In this document: piece by piece, positions 17,223 to 26,589 of the stretch
Numbering within the stretch: the stretch's first letter is position 1
Layout of the letters: every line of letters begins with the position of its first letter
From: UKL13-2 sp038321965
GTDB taxonomy: Bacteria > Pseudomonadota > Gammaproteobacteria > Burkholderiales > Usitatibacteraceae
Direction of reading: 5' to 3'
NCBI GenBank assembly: GCA_038321965.1
Contig: JBBQFL010000006.1
Span: 1-64,000 of the forward strand
DNA length: 64,000 nucleotides
Notes under the pieces: model-generated
Told to the model about the DNA's origin: nothing
Databases searched by the model: none
The model's input: the letters and a program-made list of their open reading frames with translations, nothing else
Program-made: the position numbers and the translations under genes

Positions 17223-18313
17223 GTGTGACGGATTTGCCCGAGCAAGGCGTGCGCATGCGTACTCAGGCGGGCGTTCAGGTGTTGCCATTGAACGTGGCTT
17301 CACTCAACGCTTTCGATACCGTCATCGACGTGAGAAGCCCCGCCGAGTTTGCTGATGACCATATCCCCGGCGCGGTCAACTACCCGGTACTCAGCGATGA
17401 CGAGCGCGCCGAAGTTGGCACTATCTACAAACAGGTATCTGCATTTGAGGCCAAGAAAATCGGCGCCGCCATGGTGGCGCGCAACATTGGCACCCACATC
17501 GATGCAACATTTCGCGACAAGCCAAAGAACTGGAAGCCGCTCATCTACTGCTGGCGAGGCGGCTCACGCTCCGGCGCAATGACGCACATTCTGCGCAGCG
17601 TGGGATGGAGCGCATTGCAGTTGGAAGGTGGCTACAAGCGCTGGCGCGGACAGGTCATTGCTGATCTGGCAACGTTGCCTGCTCTGTTTCGCTATCACAT
17701 CATTTGCGGACGCACCGGGTCAGGCAAGAGTCGGCTGCTGGAAGCACTCGCAGACTGCGGCGCGCAAGTCCTTGATCTGGAAAAACTGGCGGCTCACAAA
17801 GGCTCGGTACTTGGCGACCTACCCGATCAACCGCAACCGGCGCAGAAGCTTTTCGAAAGCCAAATTTGGCACAACCTTGCTCGCTTCGATTCGGCGCGTC
17901 CGGTTTACATCGAGGCGGAGAGCAAGAAAGTCGGCAACTTGAGGGTGCCGCAATCATTGATTGAACAAATGTGGCAGGGACAGTGTTTTGAGGTTGTGAC
18001 CGGCCCGGCGCTTAGAATCCAATTGCTGCGCGAGGAGTACGCGCACTTGATTGCAAATCAGGGGCTGCTGTTTTTCAAGCTCGACTGCTTGAAGGGCTTG
18101 CATTCTTCTGCGCAAATCGCGCACTGGAAAGAACTTGCAAGTGCAGCGCGCTGGGACGACTTTATCGGTGACATGTTGGCCAATCACTACGATCCAGCTT
18201 ATGCCAGATCCATGTTTACCAATTATGCCAATGCACGAGTCGCGACGCCTCTACTGATCGCGGACATTTCTTCAATCGGGTTTTCGATTCTCGCAACCCG
18301 ACTTCCAGCTTAG
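17219..18313 (+). CDS. mnmH: tRNA 2-selenouridine synthase MnmH
   Basis: MnmH converts 2-thiouridine at the wobble position of Lys, Glu and Gln tRNAs to 2-selenouridine, via a geranylated intermediate, using selenophosphate. The 364-residue protein has an N-terminal rhodanese domain with active-site Cys111 (LIYCWRGGSRSGAM) and a C-terminal P-loop domain (ICGRTGSGKSRLL, residues 162-174). The ATG overlaps the tesA stop. It needs SelD-made selenophosphate. No selD is in the window, so it must be elsewhere. With senA and senB it marks the cell as an active selenium user. Confidence 0.95.
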   Translation: MSVTDLPEQGVRMRTQAGVQVLPLNVASLNAFDTVIDVRSPAEFADDHIPGAVNYPVLSDDERAEVGTIYKQVSAFEAKKIGAAMVARNIGTHIDATFRDKPKNWKPLIYCWRGGSRSGAMTHILRSVGWSALQLEGGYKRWRGQVIADLATLPALFRYHIICGRTGSGKSRLLEALADCGAQVLDLEKLAAHKGSVLGDLPDQPQPAQKLFESQIWHNLARFDSARPVYIEAESKKVGNLRVPQSLIEQMWQGQCFEVVTGPALRIQLLREEYAHLIANQGLLFFKLDCLKGLHSSAQIAHWKELASAARWDDFIGDMLANHYDPAYARSMFTNYANARVATPLLIADISSIGFSILATRLPA

Positions 18314-18438
18314 TGAAAGATTGTGAATTACCGCACAACTCTTTCATCAATACGTTAAACTCTTTGAAAAACAGCGGTTAGCCGCTCAAACCTGATTCCG
18401 ATTCTACGTAAAACCCTCCCCCAACCAGAATCGCAATA

Positions 18439-19728
18439 ATGCAAAACCGCCCGACCAAGATCGGTAAATACAACATCCTGTCCGAGTTGGGTCGTGGTGC
18501 GACAGCGATTGTGTACCTGGGCGAAGATCAGTTCAATGATCGCAAGGTAGCGATTAAACTGGTGACGCCCGACGAAGGCATGGGCGCCGATGAAGCCCGC
18601 CGGTTCGAAAAGTTATTCCTCAATGAGGCAGCGATGGTGGGCAAAATGTCCCACCCCAATATCGTCGGCGTCTACGATGCAGTAATCGAAGGCGAAAATC
18701 GCTACATCGTGATGGAATACGTCGGCGGCGGCTCACTCAAAAAGTTTTGTACCGAGACCAATTTATTGCCCGTTCGACAGGCCGTTTTGATCATTTTCAA
18801 GGCCTGCCGCGCGCTTGATTACGCATTCCAGAATGGCGTCATTCACCGCGATATCAAATCCGCCAATATCCTGCTGTCCGAACGGGACGATATCAAGATA
18901 TCCGATTTCGGTACGGCACAAATCTCACAGGCAACCCATACACAAATTGACGGCTTTGTCGGTTCGCCCGCCTATATGGCGCCGGAACAAATCAATGAAG
19001 AGCCGCCTTCTGCGCAAACGGATATCTATTCCCTAGGCGTGACGATGTATGAATTGCTGGCCGGCCGCCTGCCGTTTCAAGCGGCCAATTCGGTAGCGAT
19101 GATCAACAAGATTCTTAACGAGACGGCCACGCCGCTCAAGAGTATTCGACCCGATCTGCCCGACGAACTGGTGGTCATTGTCGAAAAAGCGATGGCACGC
19201 GATCCAGCCAAGCGCTACCCGGCGTGGTACGCAATGGCGCGCGATCTGGCCGATACATTTCCGCAACTGGAAAAATATTCATTCGAGATATCGTCCGCAG
19301 AAAAATTTAATTCACTTAGAAAGCTCGAGTTTTTTCGCGATTTTCGGGATTCCGAACTTTGGGAAGTGTTGCGCGGGGCAGTCTGGGAAAATCATGCACG
19401 AGAAAAAAGCCTGCTGCTCGAAGGCGATGTCGGTCATGCATTCTTTATCATCGTTTCCGGCCAGGTAAAAGTCATCAAGGACGACAAGTTGCTAAACGTA
19501 CTCAAGGACGGCGACTGCTTTGGCGAAATGGCTTATCTCTCGGGCGACAAGGCGCGCCGCACCGCGTCCATCATCTCGGTCTCAGAGGTCCAGCTATTGC
19601 GCATCCAGGATGTCCAGCTTGAACAGCTCTCCGACGCCTGCCAATTGCGATTCAATCGGCAGTTTCTGAAAACGCTTATTGAGCGGCTCGCGTGGACCAG
19701 CAATGTCTTGGCGCAAGTCAAGAAATAG
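18439..19728 (+). CDS. Ser/Thr protein kinase fused to a cyclic-nucleotide-binding domain
   Basis: A 429-residue Hanks-type kinase with a C-terminal cNMP-binding domain and no membrane helix. The kinase has a Gly loop (LGRGATAIVYLG), K40 in VAIK, a catalytic loop HRDIKSAN (136-143), DFG at 156-158 and APE in YMAPEQ, so it looks active. Residues about 297-410 form a Crp-type beta roll (LLLEGDVGHAFFIIVSGQVK, DGDCFGEMAYLSGDKARR). The GEMAYLSG-x-x-ARR phosphate-binding cassette is intact, so cAMP or cGMP binding is plausible. It lies 157 bp before the MCP gene in the same direction and may feed into chemotaxis. That link is inference. Confidence 0.9.
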   Translation: MQNRPTKIGKYNILSELGRGATAIVYLGEDQFNDRKVAIKLVTPDEGMGADEARRFEKLFLNEAAMVGKMSHPNIVGVYDAVIEGENRYIVMEYVGGGSLKKFCTETNLLPVRQAVLIIFKACRALDYAFQNGVIHRDIKSANILLSERDDIKISDFGTAQISQATHTQIDGFVGSPAYMAPEQINEEPPSAQTDIYSLGVTMYELLAGRLPFQAANSVAMINKILNETATPLKSIRPDLPDELVVIVEKAMARDPAKRYPAWYAMARDLADTFPQLEKYSFEISSAEKFNSLRKLEFFRDFRDSELWEVLRGAVWENHAREKSLLLEGDVGHAFFIIVSGQVKVIKDDKLLNVLKDGDCFGEMAYLSGDKARRTASIISVSEVQLLRIQDVQLEQLSDACQLRFNRQFLKTLIERLAWTSNVLAQVKK

Positions 19729-19885
19729 CGTCGCGGGCAGGATTTTGCAGTAATTCACATTCGGAACGCATATTAACTGCGCTCGCCGGTGCCTTTCTGA
19801 CCGTACAATAGTTTTTCTGCTGTAAGGCCGTTGCTTTCCAGATCGCGCTTCCATGCCGACCGCGTAACGATAGGGTGAAACTACC

Positions 19886-21598
19886 ATGCAAATTTCCCAA
19901 GGCTTGTCTATCAAAAACACTCTCGCTTTGTTTGCGGGAATCGTCGCGGCAATTTTTATCGTTGTTGGTGTGATCGCGTACTACGCAGTGGATTCCTTCC
20001 AGGGTACGTTGGAAAAATCCACTTCGAATGCAACGCTGCTGCGTGCCACCGGTAGTGCGCACCAGATGCATGACGCGATACGCGCCGACGTCGTCACCTT
20101 CTTGCTCGCGTTTGAGCGCGGCGAATCGGAGTGGATGGAACGTACAGAAAAAGCATTGGCGTCACACAAGAAGGAGTTTGTTGCTGCGCTTACGCAGCTC
20201 GATGGCGTCAAGAGTGCGTCTCCGGACGCCCGACGGGCCATTGAAACACTGAAGCCGGCGATCACGTCGTACATTGCCGAGTCTGACAGGATGATCATGA
20301 CGGCCAAAGCCAATCTGATCGGGGCGATCGCCCAGATCCCTGACTTTGAAAAATCCTTCAAATTTACCGCAACCCAGCTCGACAATCTCACCGCACAGGC
20401 TGAACGGGACAACGTCGCCTTTTCCACCGACAGTCAGGCGCTTTCACGCGGCACCACGGCACTCGTTGCGACTGCCGTGGCAATTGGCCTGATCGTTTTA
20501 TTTCTCGTTTCGTGGTGGACATACGGTGTCATCTCCAAACCGATTATGCAGGTGTTGCGTGCCACAGAGGATCTGCGTACCGGCCAAGGCGACCTCACGC
20601 GCAAATTGCCTGCGATGTCCGGTGAGTTCGGCCGCGTGTCGACATCGATGAACGCCTTCATCAGCCAGTTGCACGATCTGGTTGCACAGGTGGCGATTAA
20701 CGCTGGGGAAATCGCCAACGCTGCTAGGCAAATCAGTGCGGGAAACACCGACCTGTCGGCACGCACTGAAGAGCAGGCATCCACACTGGAGCAGACTGCG
20801 TCCAGCATGGAGGAGTTCACATCGACGATTCGCCAGAATGCCGAGAACACAAAGCTCGCCAATGGCCTTGCGTTGAGCGCGTCAGACGCTGCCCGCAAGG
20901 GTGGAAGCGTTGCAGTCAAGGCAGTGGAAAAAATGGCTGCCATCAACTCAAGCTCCCGCAAGATTGGCGAGATCATCAGCGTCATTGACTCCATCGCGTT
21001 TCAGACGAATATCCTGGCGCTCAATGCCGCGGTTGAGGCAGCTCGGGCCGGCGAACAGGGTCGGGGCTTCGCCGTTGTCGCGGCGGAAGTGCGGGCGCTG
21101 GCGCAACGCAGCGCGGCCGCCGCCAAAGAAATTAAGGAGCTCATTCACAACACGGTCGATCAAGTGGGCGAAGGAACGCAGCTGGTAAACGAAGCCGGCA
21201 ACTCCATGCAAGGCATCGTGGTTGGCATTCAGCAGGTCACTGAGATCATCAACGAGATTTCCGTTGCGTCACACGAGCAGGCTACGGGAATTGATCAGGT
21301 CAATTTAGCCATCATCCAGATGGAAGATGTTACCCAGCAAAATGCCGCGCTTGTCGAACAAGCCGCCGCTGCCGCCGAATCAATGCGCGAGCAGGCGGAA
21401 GCGCTGTCCGAGCTGGTTTCACGATTCAAACTGGATGACTCAAAGCTTCGTGAAGAACAGACACGTGCGCGCCGCACCGCTGCCCTGGCCGATAGTGGTC
21501 CGGCCAAAACCAGCAATACCCGGGTCAGCGTGCCTGAAAACCGCAACAAAGCGACCGCGCTGCCCAAGGATTTGGACGGCGAGTGGGAAGAGTTCTGA
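19886..21598 (+). CDS. Methyl-accepting chemotaxis protein
   Basis: A 570-residue transmembrane receptor. TM1 lies at about residues 10-34, then a four-helix-bundle-like periplasmic domain, TM2 at about 189-215 (ALVATAVAIGLIVLFLVSWW), HAMP, and a signalling domain with the hairpin tip EIISVIDSIAFQTNILALNA followed by AVEAARAGEQGRGFAVVA. The C terminus ends EWEEF, which fits the xWxxF tether for CheR and CheB seen in NWETF-type receptors. It starts the chemotaxis operon; cheW follows 39 bp later. The ligand is unknown. The periplasmic domain has no recognisable Cache or PAS motif. Confidence 0.95.
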   Translation: MQISQGLSIKNTLALFAGIVAAIFIVVGVIAYYAVDSFQGTLEKSTSNATLLRATGSAHQMHDAIRADVVTFLLAFERGESEWMERTEKALASHKKEFVAALTQLDGVKSASPDARRAIETLKPAITSYIAESDRMIMTAKANLIGAIAQIPDFEKSFKFTATQLDNLTAQAERDNVAFSTDSQALSRGTTALVATAVAIGLIVLFLVSWWTYGVISKPIMQVLRATEDLRTGQGDLTRKLPAMSGEFGRVSTSMNAFISQLHDLVAQVAINAGEIANAARQISAGNTDLSARTEEQASTLEQTASSMEEFTSTIRQNAENTKLANGLALSASDAARKGGSVAVKAVEKMAAINSSSRKIGEIISVIDSIAFQTNILALNAAVEAARAGEQGRGFAVVAAEVRALAQRSAAAAKEIKELIHNTVDQVGEGTQLVNEAGNSMQGIVVGIQQVTEIINEISVASHEQATGIDQVNLAIIQMEDVTQQNAALVEQAAAAAESMREQAEALSELVSRFKLDDSKLREEQTRARRTAALADSGPAKTSNTRVSVPENRNKATALPKDLDGEWEEF

Positions 21599-21637
21599 GC
21601 TAACAAGCAACACCGCCGCAACCGCGAGGGCATTTCA

Positions 21638-22123
21638 ATGTCAACTTCGAAGAGAGTCCGGGAAGAAACCCGCAAACTGCAGGAATTTCTCACCTTCACG
21701 TTGGGTGGTGAGGAGTACGCCATCGATATCTTGAAGGTGCAAGAGATTCGCGGCTACGACTCGGTTACGCGAATCGCCAATACGCCGGCCTTTATCAAGG
21801 GCGTGATCAATCTACGTGGTTTGATTGTGCCAATTGTGGACATGCGCATCAAGTTCAATCTGGGCGAACCGGTATACAACGAATTCACTGTCACCGTCAT
21901 CCTGAATCTCGGTAAACGTGTAATCGGTGCCGTCGTCGATTCAGTCTCCGACGTGATTTCATTAGCGGCAGAAGACATTCACCCGGCACCCGAATTTGGC
22001 ACTTTTGATATGCAATACCTGCTTGGACTGGCCGCCGTGAATGAACGGATGCTTATTCTGCTCGATATCGAGCGCTTGATGAGTAGTGCCGAGATGGCGC
22101 TCATTGATCAGAGCGCTGCATGA
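21638..22123 (+). CDS. cheW: Chemotaxis coupling protein CheW
   Basis: CheW links the receptor to CheA. The 161-residue single-domain protein has the family core: FTLGGEEYAIDILKVQEIRG, VINLRGLIVPIVDMRIKF, and VGAVVDSVSDV-like text (IGAVVDSVSDVISL). It is in the same direction as the MCP, and its stop overlaps the next start (ATGA at 22120-22123), so the two are translated together. Confidence 0.96.
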   Translation: MSTSKRVREETRKLQEFLTFTLGGEEYAIDILKVQEIRGYDSVTRIANTPAFIKGVINLRGLIVPIVDMRIKFNLGEPVYNEFTVTVILNLGKRVIGAVVDSVSDVISLAAEDIHPAPEFGTFDMQYLLGLAAVNERMLILLDIERLMSSAEMALIDQSAA

Positions 22124-22644
22124 GCCGATTCGACGAACATCCAAATGCCGAGCCGTTGGCCGCCTCGCCGACGCAAGTGAAATTTCTCGCGTTGCAGGAG
22201 CTTGTTCGAAGGGCGGCCTCGCAGGTCGATTCTGCGCATAGCGAAATCGGCGAAACCCGCGCGATTCTGAAAGATGCCGTCGAACAACTCATGCCCGCCT
22301 TCACTGCGCTTCGCAATAGCGAGATGGCAGGTGGTTTGCGTGACTCACCGAGCGCCGACCAGATTCGTGCGATCCGGGCAAGTGGTCCCGCATTCTCCGC
22401 GTTGCAGTTCCAGGACATCTCGGACCAATTGCTTGCCCATGCGCAAGTGCGCCTGCAACGGCTTCTGGCCGAAGTGGAAGGTGTCGCTGCGGCGTTGGGT
22501 CGCGGTAACGCCGAGCCGCCGAAAATCGACGCATTGATGCAAATGATCGCGGCGGCAAACGACAATCTTGCAGCACTTGATATTTCGCTCGTCAAGCCGG
22601 TTGGCAAAGCGCATCTTGGGACGGGCGACATGGAGTTTTTTTGA
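22120..22644 (+). CDS. CheZ-like chemotaxis protein
   Basis: A 174-residue mostly helical protein. The segment FSALQFQDISDQLLAHAQVRL (around 22396-22458) resembles the CheZ phosphatase helix, where a D-x-x-x-Q pair dephosphorylates CheY-P. Here the pair would be D and Q of QDISDQ. The protein ends GDMEFF, a short acidic-hydrophobic tail that could bind CheY as the CheZ tail does. CheZ itself is about 210 residues, so this is a short version. Position between cheW and cheY supports a CheY phosphatase role. It could instead be a helical adaptor of unknown function. Confidence 0.6.
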   Translation: MSRFDEHPNAEPLAASPTQVKFLALQELVRRAASQVDSAHSEIGETRAILKDAVEQLMPAFTALRNSEMAGGLRDSPSADQIRAIRASGPAFSALQFQDISDQLLAHAQVRLQRLLAEVEGVAAALGRGNAEPPKIDALMQMIAAANDNLAALDISLVKPVGKAHLGTGDMEFF

Positions 22645-22713
22645 ACGCCGGACCGCAAGAATTCGATGCCAGCCATTTCACTCACTCACGCTCTTCATTT
22701 GTAGAACTGTCCA

Positions 22714-23076
22714 ATGAAAACTATTCTCACCGTTGATGACTCTCCTTCAATCCGGCAAATGCTCGCCTATGTCCTTAGCAGCAATGGCTATCAAGTCATT
22801 GAAGCGGGCGATGGCGAAGAGGGCCTGATGCTGGCGAAGGCAAACAAGGCTGACCTGGTACTTACCGACCAGAACATGCCAAAGATGGACGGCATTGCGT
22901 TGATAAAAGCATTGCGCGCACTACCCGCCTACAGGCAGGTCCCGATCATGATGCTGACCACTGAATCATCTCCCGCCCTTAAGCAGCAGGGGCGAGACGC
23001 AGGGGCAACCGGCTGGATGGTTAAACCATTTGATCCCGAAAAGCTGCTTGAAATGCTCAAGAAAATTCTCGGCTGA
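22714..23076 (+). CDS. cheY: Response regulator CheY
   Basis: A single receiver domain of 120 residues. The acidic pair is D8/D9 (VDDSPS), the phosphoacceptor is D52 (LVLTDQNMPKMDG), the switch Thr lies in MMLTTESSP and the conserved Lys in GWMVKPFDPEKL. It has no output domain, as expected for a motor-binding CheY. It is followed 28 bp later by cheA, its kinase. Confidence 0.95.
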   Translation: MKTILTVDDSPSIRQMLAYVLSSNGYQVIEAGDGEEGLMLAKANKADLVLTDQNMPKMDGIALIKALRALPAYRQVPIMMLTTESSPALKQQGRDAGATGWMVKPFDPEKLLEMLKKILG

Positions 23077-23104
23077 AATGCAACTGATTCACTCTTAGCC
23101 CGGC

Positions 23105-25132
23105 ATGGCACTCGATATTTCTCGCTTTGCAAAAGCCTTCTTCGAAGAAGCTCAGGAGCATATCGCCTCACTGGAAAAATTGCTGGTCGCAGTAGATATT
23201 CGTGCGCCGGACGACGAATCACTTAATGCAATTTTTCGGGCGGTCCACTCCGTGAAGGGTGGTGCGGCCGCATTTGGGCACCGCCACCTGACCGATTTCA
23301 CCCATGATTTTGAGACCATTCTCGACCGCGTTCGAAAGCACCAGCTGGCACTCACCAAACCAATGGTCGATGTATTTCTCAAGGCGGGAGATGCGATCGG
23401 CGACCATGTCGATGCGCTGTCGCAGGATCGCCAGCCCGATCTCGACGTGATGTCACGCTTGCGGCAAAGTCTGCTCGATGTCGGCACTGATGCGCCATCA
23501 CTGCCGACGGAAACAGTTTCGATCAACGCGCCCCGGTATCGCGTTGCGATGAAACTGGACCGGGCGCAATTCAGCGATGATGCAGTGGACGCACTTAAAG
23601 ATGACATTGCCGGACTGGGGCAAATCACCGGCACTGAGATCGTCGCCACAAACGAGCGGACGATTTCGTTCTCGTTTGCGCTTGAAGCGGATATTGAGCC
23701 GGACGAACTGCGCGAGAGTCTGGAGTTTCTGGCGCCTGCCAATGACATTGACATTCAGGAGCGTTCTACAGAATCAACGTCTACTGTGCCTGCGGCACCT
23801 GAAATTGCCGACGATCCGGATGGCGATTTCGGCTTTTTCGCACCGTTGCCGGCCGCAGTTTTCGAATTACCACCTGCAGGCGCGCCTGCGCCGCCCACCG
23901 TAGATGGAGACATTCACCTGTCCTCGCTCGTGGACGCCACATCTATACGGGTTAACGTGGCAAAGGTTGATCAACTGATCAACCTGGTCGGCGAGCTGGT
24001 GATCGCGGAAGCCATGGTCGCTCAAGCGGCTTCCGTCCTGGACACCAATCAAAATACGCTGCTTGCCGATGGTCTTGCGCAGTTGTCGCGAAACACCCGC
24101 AATCTTCAGGACGCGGTGCTGGCGATTCGCATGATGCCGATCAGCTTTGTTTTCAGCCGACTGCCGAGACTGACGCGCGATCTTGCTGATCGTCTTGGCA
24201 AGGAGGTTGAGCTCGAACTTCAGGGCGAGGACACCGAGCTGGACAAAAGCGTGATCGAAAAAATCGCAGATCCACTGACACATCTTGTCCGAAACGCCCT
24301 CGATCACGGTATCGAAACGCCTGAAGACCGTATCGCTGTCGGCAAGCCGCGCATCGGCTTTCTGGTCGTCCGTGCGGCTCACCAAAGCGGCAATATTGTC
24401 ATTACCGTCACGGATGACGGCGCCGGACTAGATAGGGAAAAAATACTCGCCAAAGCGCGCGAAATCGGCCTCGATGCCGGCAGTAACTGGCAGGACGACG
24501 ACGTCTGGCGACTCATCTTCACACCGGGGTTTTCCACCGCAGCATCGGTAACGGACATATCTGGCCGTGGTGTCGGCATGGATGTTGTCTGGCAAAACGT
24601 GCACGCCCTGGGCGGTAAGATCGACATCGATTCAATCCACGGCGAGGGTACGACGATGACGATACGACTGCCGCTAACGCTGGCTATTCTCGACGGCATG
24701 TCTATTCTGGTCAGTGGCGAAACCTATATTCTGCCTCTGGCCAGCATCTCGCATTCGGTGCAGCCGCTTGACTCTGACATCAAGACCGTGAACGGTGCCA
24801 AGGTCGTCCTGGTTCGCGATGAGTACATTCCCATCACGTCCCTGGCGGCGTTGTTCAATCTGCCGTCATCTCCAGAAGGCTCCGGAATTCTCGTCGTCCT
24901 CGAAGTTGACAATATGCGTACGGCGCTTCGCGTGGACGAGCTCGTCGGCCAATTGCAGGTTGTACTGAAAAGCCTTGAAGCAAATTATCGCCGCGTGAAA
25001 GGCGTTTCGGGGGCGACGATACTGGGGGACGGCCGCGTAGCCCTGATTCTCGACGCCGCCTATCTGGTCAGCGTCGCGCATTCGACGGCACGCGAGATCA
25101 TTCACGTCGCAGGCGAGCATCGTGGCCACTAG
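23105..25132 (+). CDS. cheA: Chemotaxis histidine kinase CheA
   Basis: A 675-residue CheA with the standard order: an HPt domain with phosphorylated H48 (FRAVHSVKGGAAAFG), a central region that probably includes the CheY/CheB-binding P2 domain, the P3 dimerisation helices (INLVGELVIAEAMV), a HATPase domain (N box HLVRNALDHGIET, G1 DDGAGLDRE, G2 ISGRGVGMDVV) and a C-terminal CheW-like domain. The last 11 bases overlap the next gene. No residue looks lost. Confidence 0.96.
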   Translation: MALDISRFAKAFFEEAQEHIASLEKLLVAVDIRAPDDESLNAIFRAVHSVKGGAAAFGHRHLTDFTHDFETILDRVRKHQLALTKPMVDVFLKAGDAIGDHVDALSQDRQPDLDVMSRLRQSLLDVGTDAPSLPTETVSINAPRYRVAMKLDRAQFSDDAVDALKDDIAGLGQITGTEIVATNERTISFSFALEADIEPDELRESLEFLAPANDIDIQERSTESTSTVPAAPEIADDPDGDFGFFAPLPAAVFELPPAGAPAPPTVDGDIHLSSLVDATSIRVNVAKVDQLINLVGELVIAEAMVAQAASVLDTNQNTLLADGLAQLSRNTRNLQDAVLAIRMMPISFVFSRLPRLTRDLADRLGKEVELELQGEDTELDKSVIEKIADPLTHLVRNALDHGIETPEDRIAVGKPRIGFLVVRAAHQSGNIVITVTDDGAGLDREKILAKAREIGLDAGSNWQDDDVWRLIFTPGFSTAASVTDISGRGVGMDVVWQNVHALGGKIDIDSIHGEGTTMTIRLPLTLAILDGMSILVSGETYILPLASISHSVQPLDSDIKTVNGAKVVLVRDEYIPITSLAALFNLPSSPEGSGILVVLEVDNMRTALRVDELVGQLQVVLKSLEANYRRVKGVSGATILGDGRVALILDAAYLVSVAHSTAREIIHVAGEHRGH

Positions 25133-25682
25133 ATTGCTGCACCGAGACGCAATCCTGAGGCGCACTGAAGCAGGCACCAGCAAAATGCGCGCCCGGACTT
25201 CGGATATTTCTCCAAAGCTTCGCTCTGTCCTTTTCCTCATCGATGGCGAACGTACACTCAATGACCTGCTCGATCGTGCCGGCAGTCTGCGTGACTTGCT
25301 CTATTCGCAGATCGGGGCATTGCTCGATCTCGGTCTGATTCAGTCGAGCAACGACACGCTTGATGGCGCGCATAGTGGTGCGCCGGACGCCACTGCGCCA
25401 ATCACGCGAAAATTTGCCTCCAAAGCACAGGATCTTCCGCCAATTGTTGCGGCTAAAATGCAGCTCCTGTTGCGACTGGAAACCACACAGAGCGACGATA
25501 TCGATCTACTCGGGGCCGAGTTGTTGGATGCAAGAACGCTTCGCGACCTCGCCTTCACCGCGAAATCGGTTACCAATCAATTGGCGATGTCGGTGGGGAC
25601 CGAACGGAGCCAGAAATTCTGGGCCGATGCCAAGGAAATTCTCACCGCGTGGCGGGACTTGTCTGCGAAAGAGTCTGAATGA
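25122..25682 (+). CDS. Unknown protein within the chemotaxis operon
   Basis: A 186-residue soluble protein that I do not recognise. The start is GTG 25122, inside the end of cheA, and its stop overlaps cheR (ATGA). The N-terminal third (MRARTSDISPKLRSVLFLIDGERTL...DLGLIQ) has a pattern seen in small winged-helix-like modules that read as 'no more than one degree of oligomer', but I cannot name the family. The C-terminal half is helical and ends in an acidic tail. Tight overlap on both sides argues for a real gene with a chemotaxis-related role. Confidence 0.6.
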   Translation: MATRLLHRDAILRRTEAGTSKMRARTSDISPKLRSVLFLIDGERTLNDLLDRAGSLRDLLYSQIGALLDLGLIQSSNDTLDGAHSGAPDATAPITRKFASKAQDLPPIVAAKMQLLLRLETTQSDDIDLLGAELLDARTLRDLAFTAKSVTNQLAMSVGTERSQKFWADAKEILTAWRDLSAKESE

Positions 25683-26584
25683 AAGCCGGCTCCGCATATC
25701 GGTCGCGACCGCCTGCGCCGGGCGTCGACAGTGAGCGCGCCGCATCTAAAGAAACCAACGCGACTGTTTTCAAAAGCTTTGCGTTTTCCGACGCAGACTT
25801 CAACCGGTTGCAAAGAATGATCTTCGATTTTGCCGGCATTTCCCTTAACGCCAACAAGAAACCGATGGCCTACAGCCGCCTGACGAAGCGGCTACGGCAA
25901 TTGAATCTTTCCACGTTCGGCGAGTACCTCGACTTTGTGCAGTCCAGTGGTGACGACGAGCACGTCAGATTTATCAATGCACTCACCACCAATCTCACTT
26001 ACTTTTTTCGGGAGCCACATCACTTCCCAATATTGGTCGATCATTTGATGAACATGACCGCGACAGAGCCGCTGGTGGTGTGGAGTGCCGCATGCTCAAC
26101 GGGGGAAGAGCCTTATTCGATTGCAATGGCTGCCATTGAGGCGTTTGCCAGTGACGCACCGCCTGTGCGAATCATCGCCTCTGATCTTGACACTGAAGCC
26201 CTGGCGACGGCGGCGCGCGGCGTGTATTCGATGGAAAAACTCGCATCGCTGTCGCCACAGCGCCTGAAGAAGTTTTTCCTCAAGGGTGCCGGTGCGCAAG
26301 CCGGGTACGCGCGCATTCGCCCGGAAGTGCAGCGGCTGGTGGAGTTCCGCCAGGTCAATCTGCACGAAGGCCCATGGAGTATCGAAGGACCGCTGGCCGC
26401 AATTTTCTGCCGCAATGTGATGATCTATTTCAACAAGGAGACGCAGTCGAAGATACTGGCGCGATTCATGCCGCTGTTGCGTCCCAACGGGTTGCTGTTC
26501 GCGGGACACTCGGAGAATTTCTTCTACAACGCTGGTGACATCTTTCGCAGTCGTGGCAAAACCGTCTATGAGCTGGCGAACTGA
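25679..26584 (+). CDS. cheR: Chemotaxis protein methyltransferase CheR
   Basis: CheR methylates receptor glutamates using SAM. The 301-residue protein has an N-terminal helical domain preceded by about 30 unconserved residues, and a Rossmann domain with VVWSAACSTGEEPYSIAMA, ASDLDTEALATAARGVYS, and AAIFCRNVMIYFNKETQ. The C-terminal FAGHSENFF motif is intact. If the xWxxF tail of the MCP is a tether, the beta subdomain of CheR would be its docking site. The ATG overlaps the preceding stop. Confidence 0.95.
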   Translation: MKAGSAYRSRPPAPGVDSERAASKETNATVFKSFAFSDADFNRLQRMIFDFAGISLNANKKPMAYSRLTKRLRQLNLSTFGEYLDFVQSSGDDEHVRFINALTTNLTYFFREPHHFPILVDHLMNMTATEPLVVWSAACSTGEEPYSIAMAAIEAFASDAPPVRIIASDLDTEALATAARGVYSMEKLASLSPQRLKKFFLKGAGAQAGYARIRPEVQRLVEFRQVNLHEGPWSIEGPLAAIFCRNVMIYFNKETQSKILARFMPLLRPNGLLFAGHSENFFYNAGDIFRSRGKTVYELAN

Positions 26585-26589
26585 CCACC

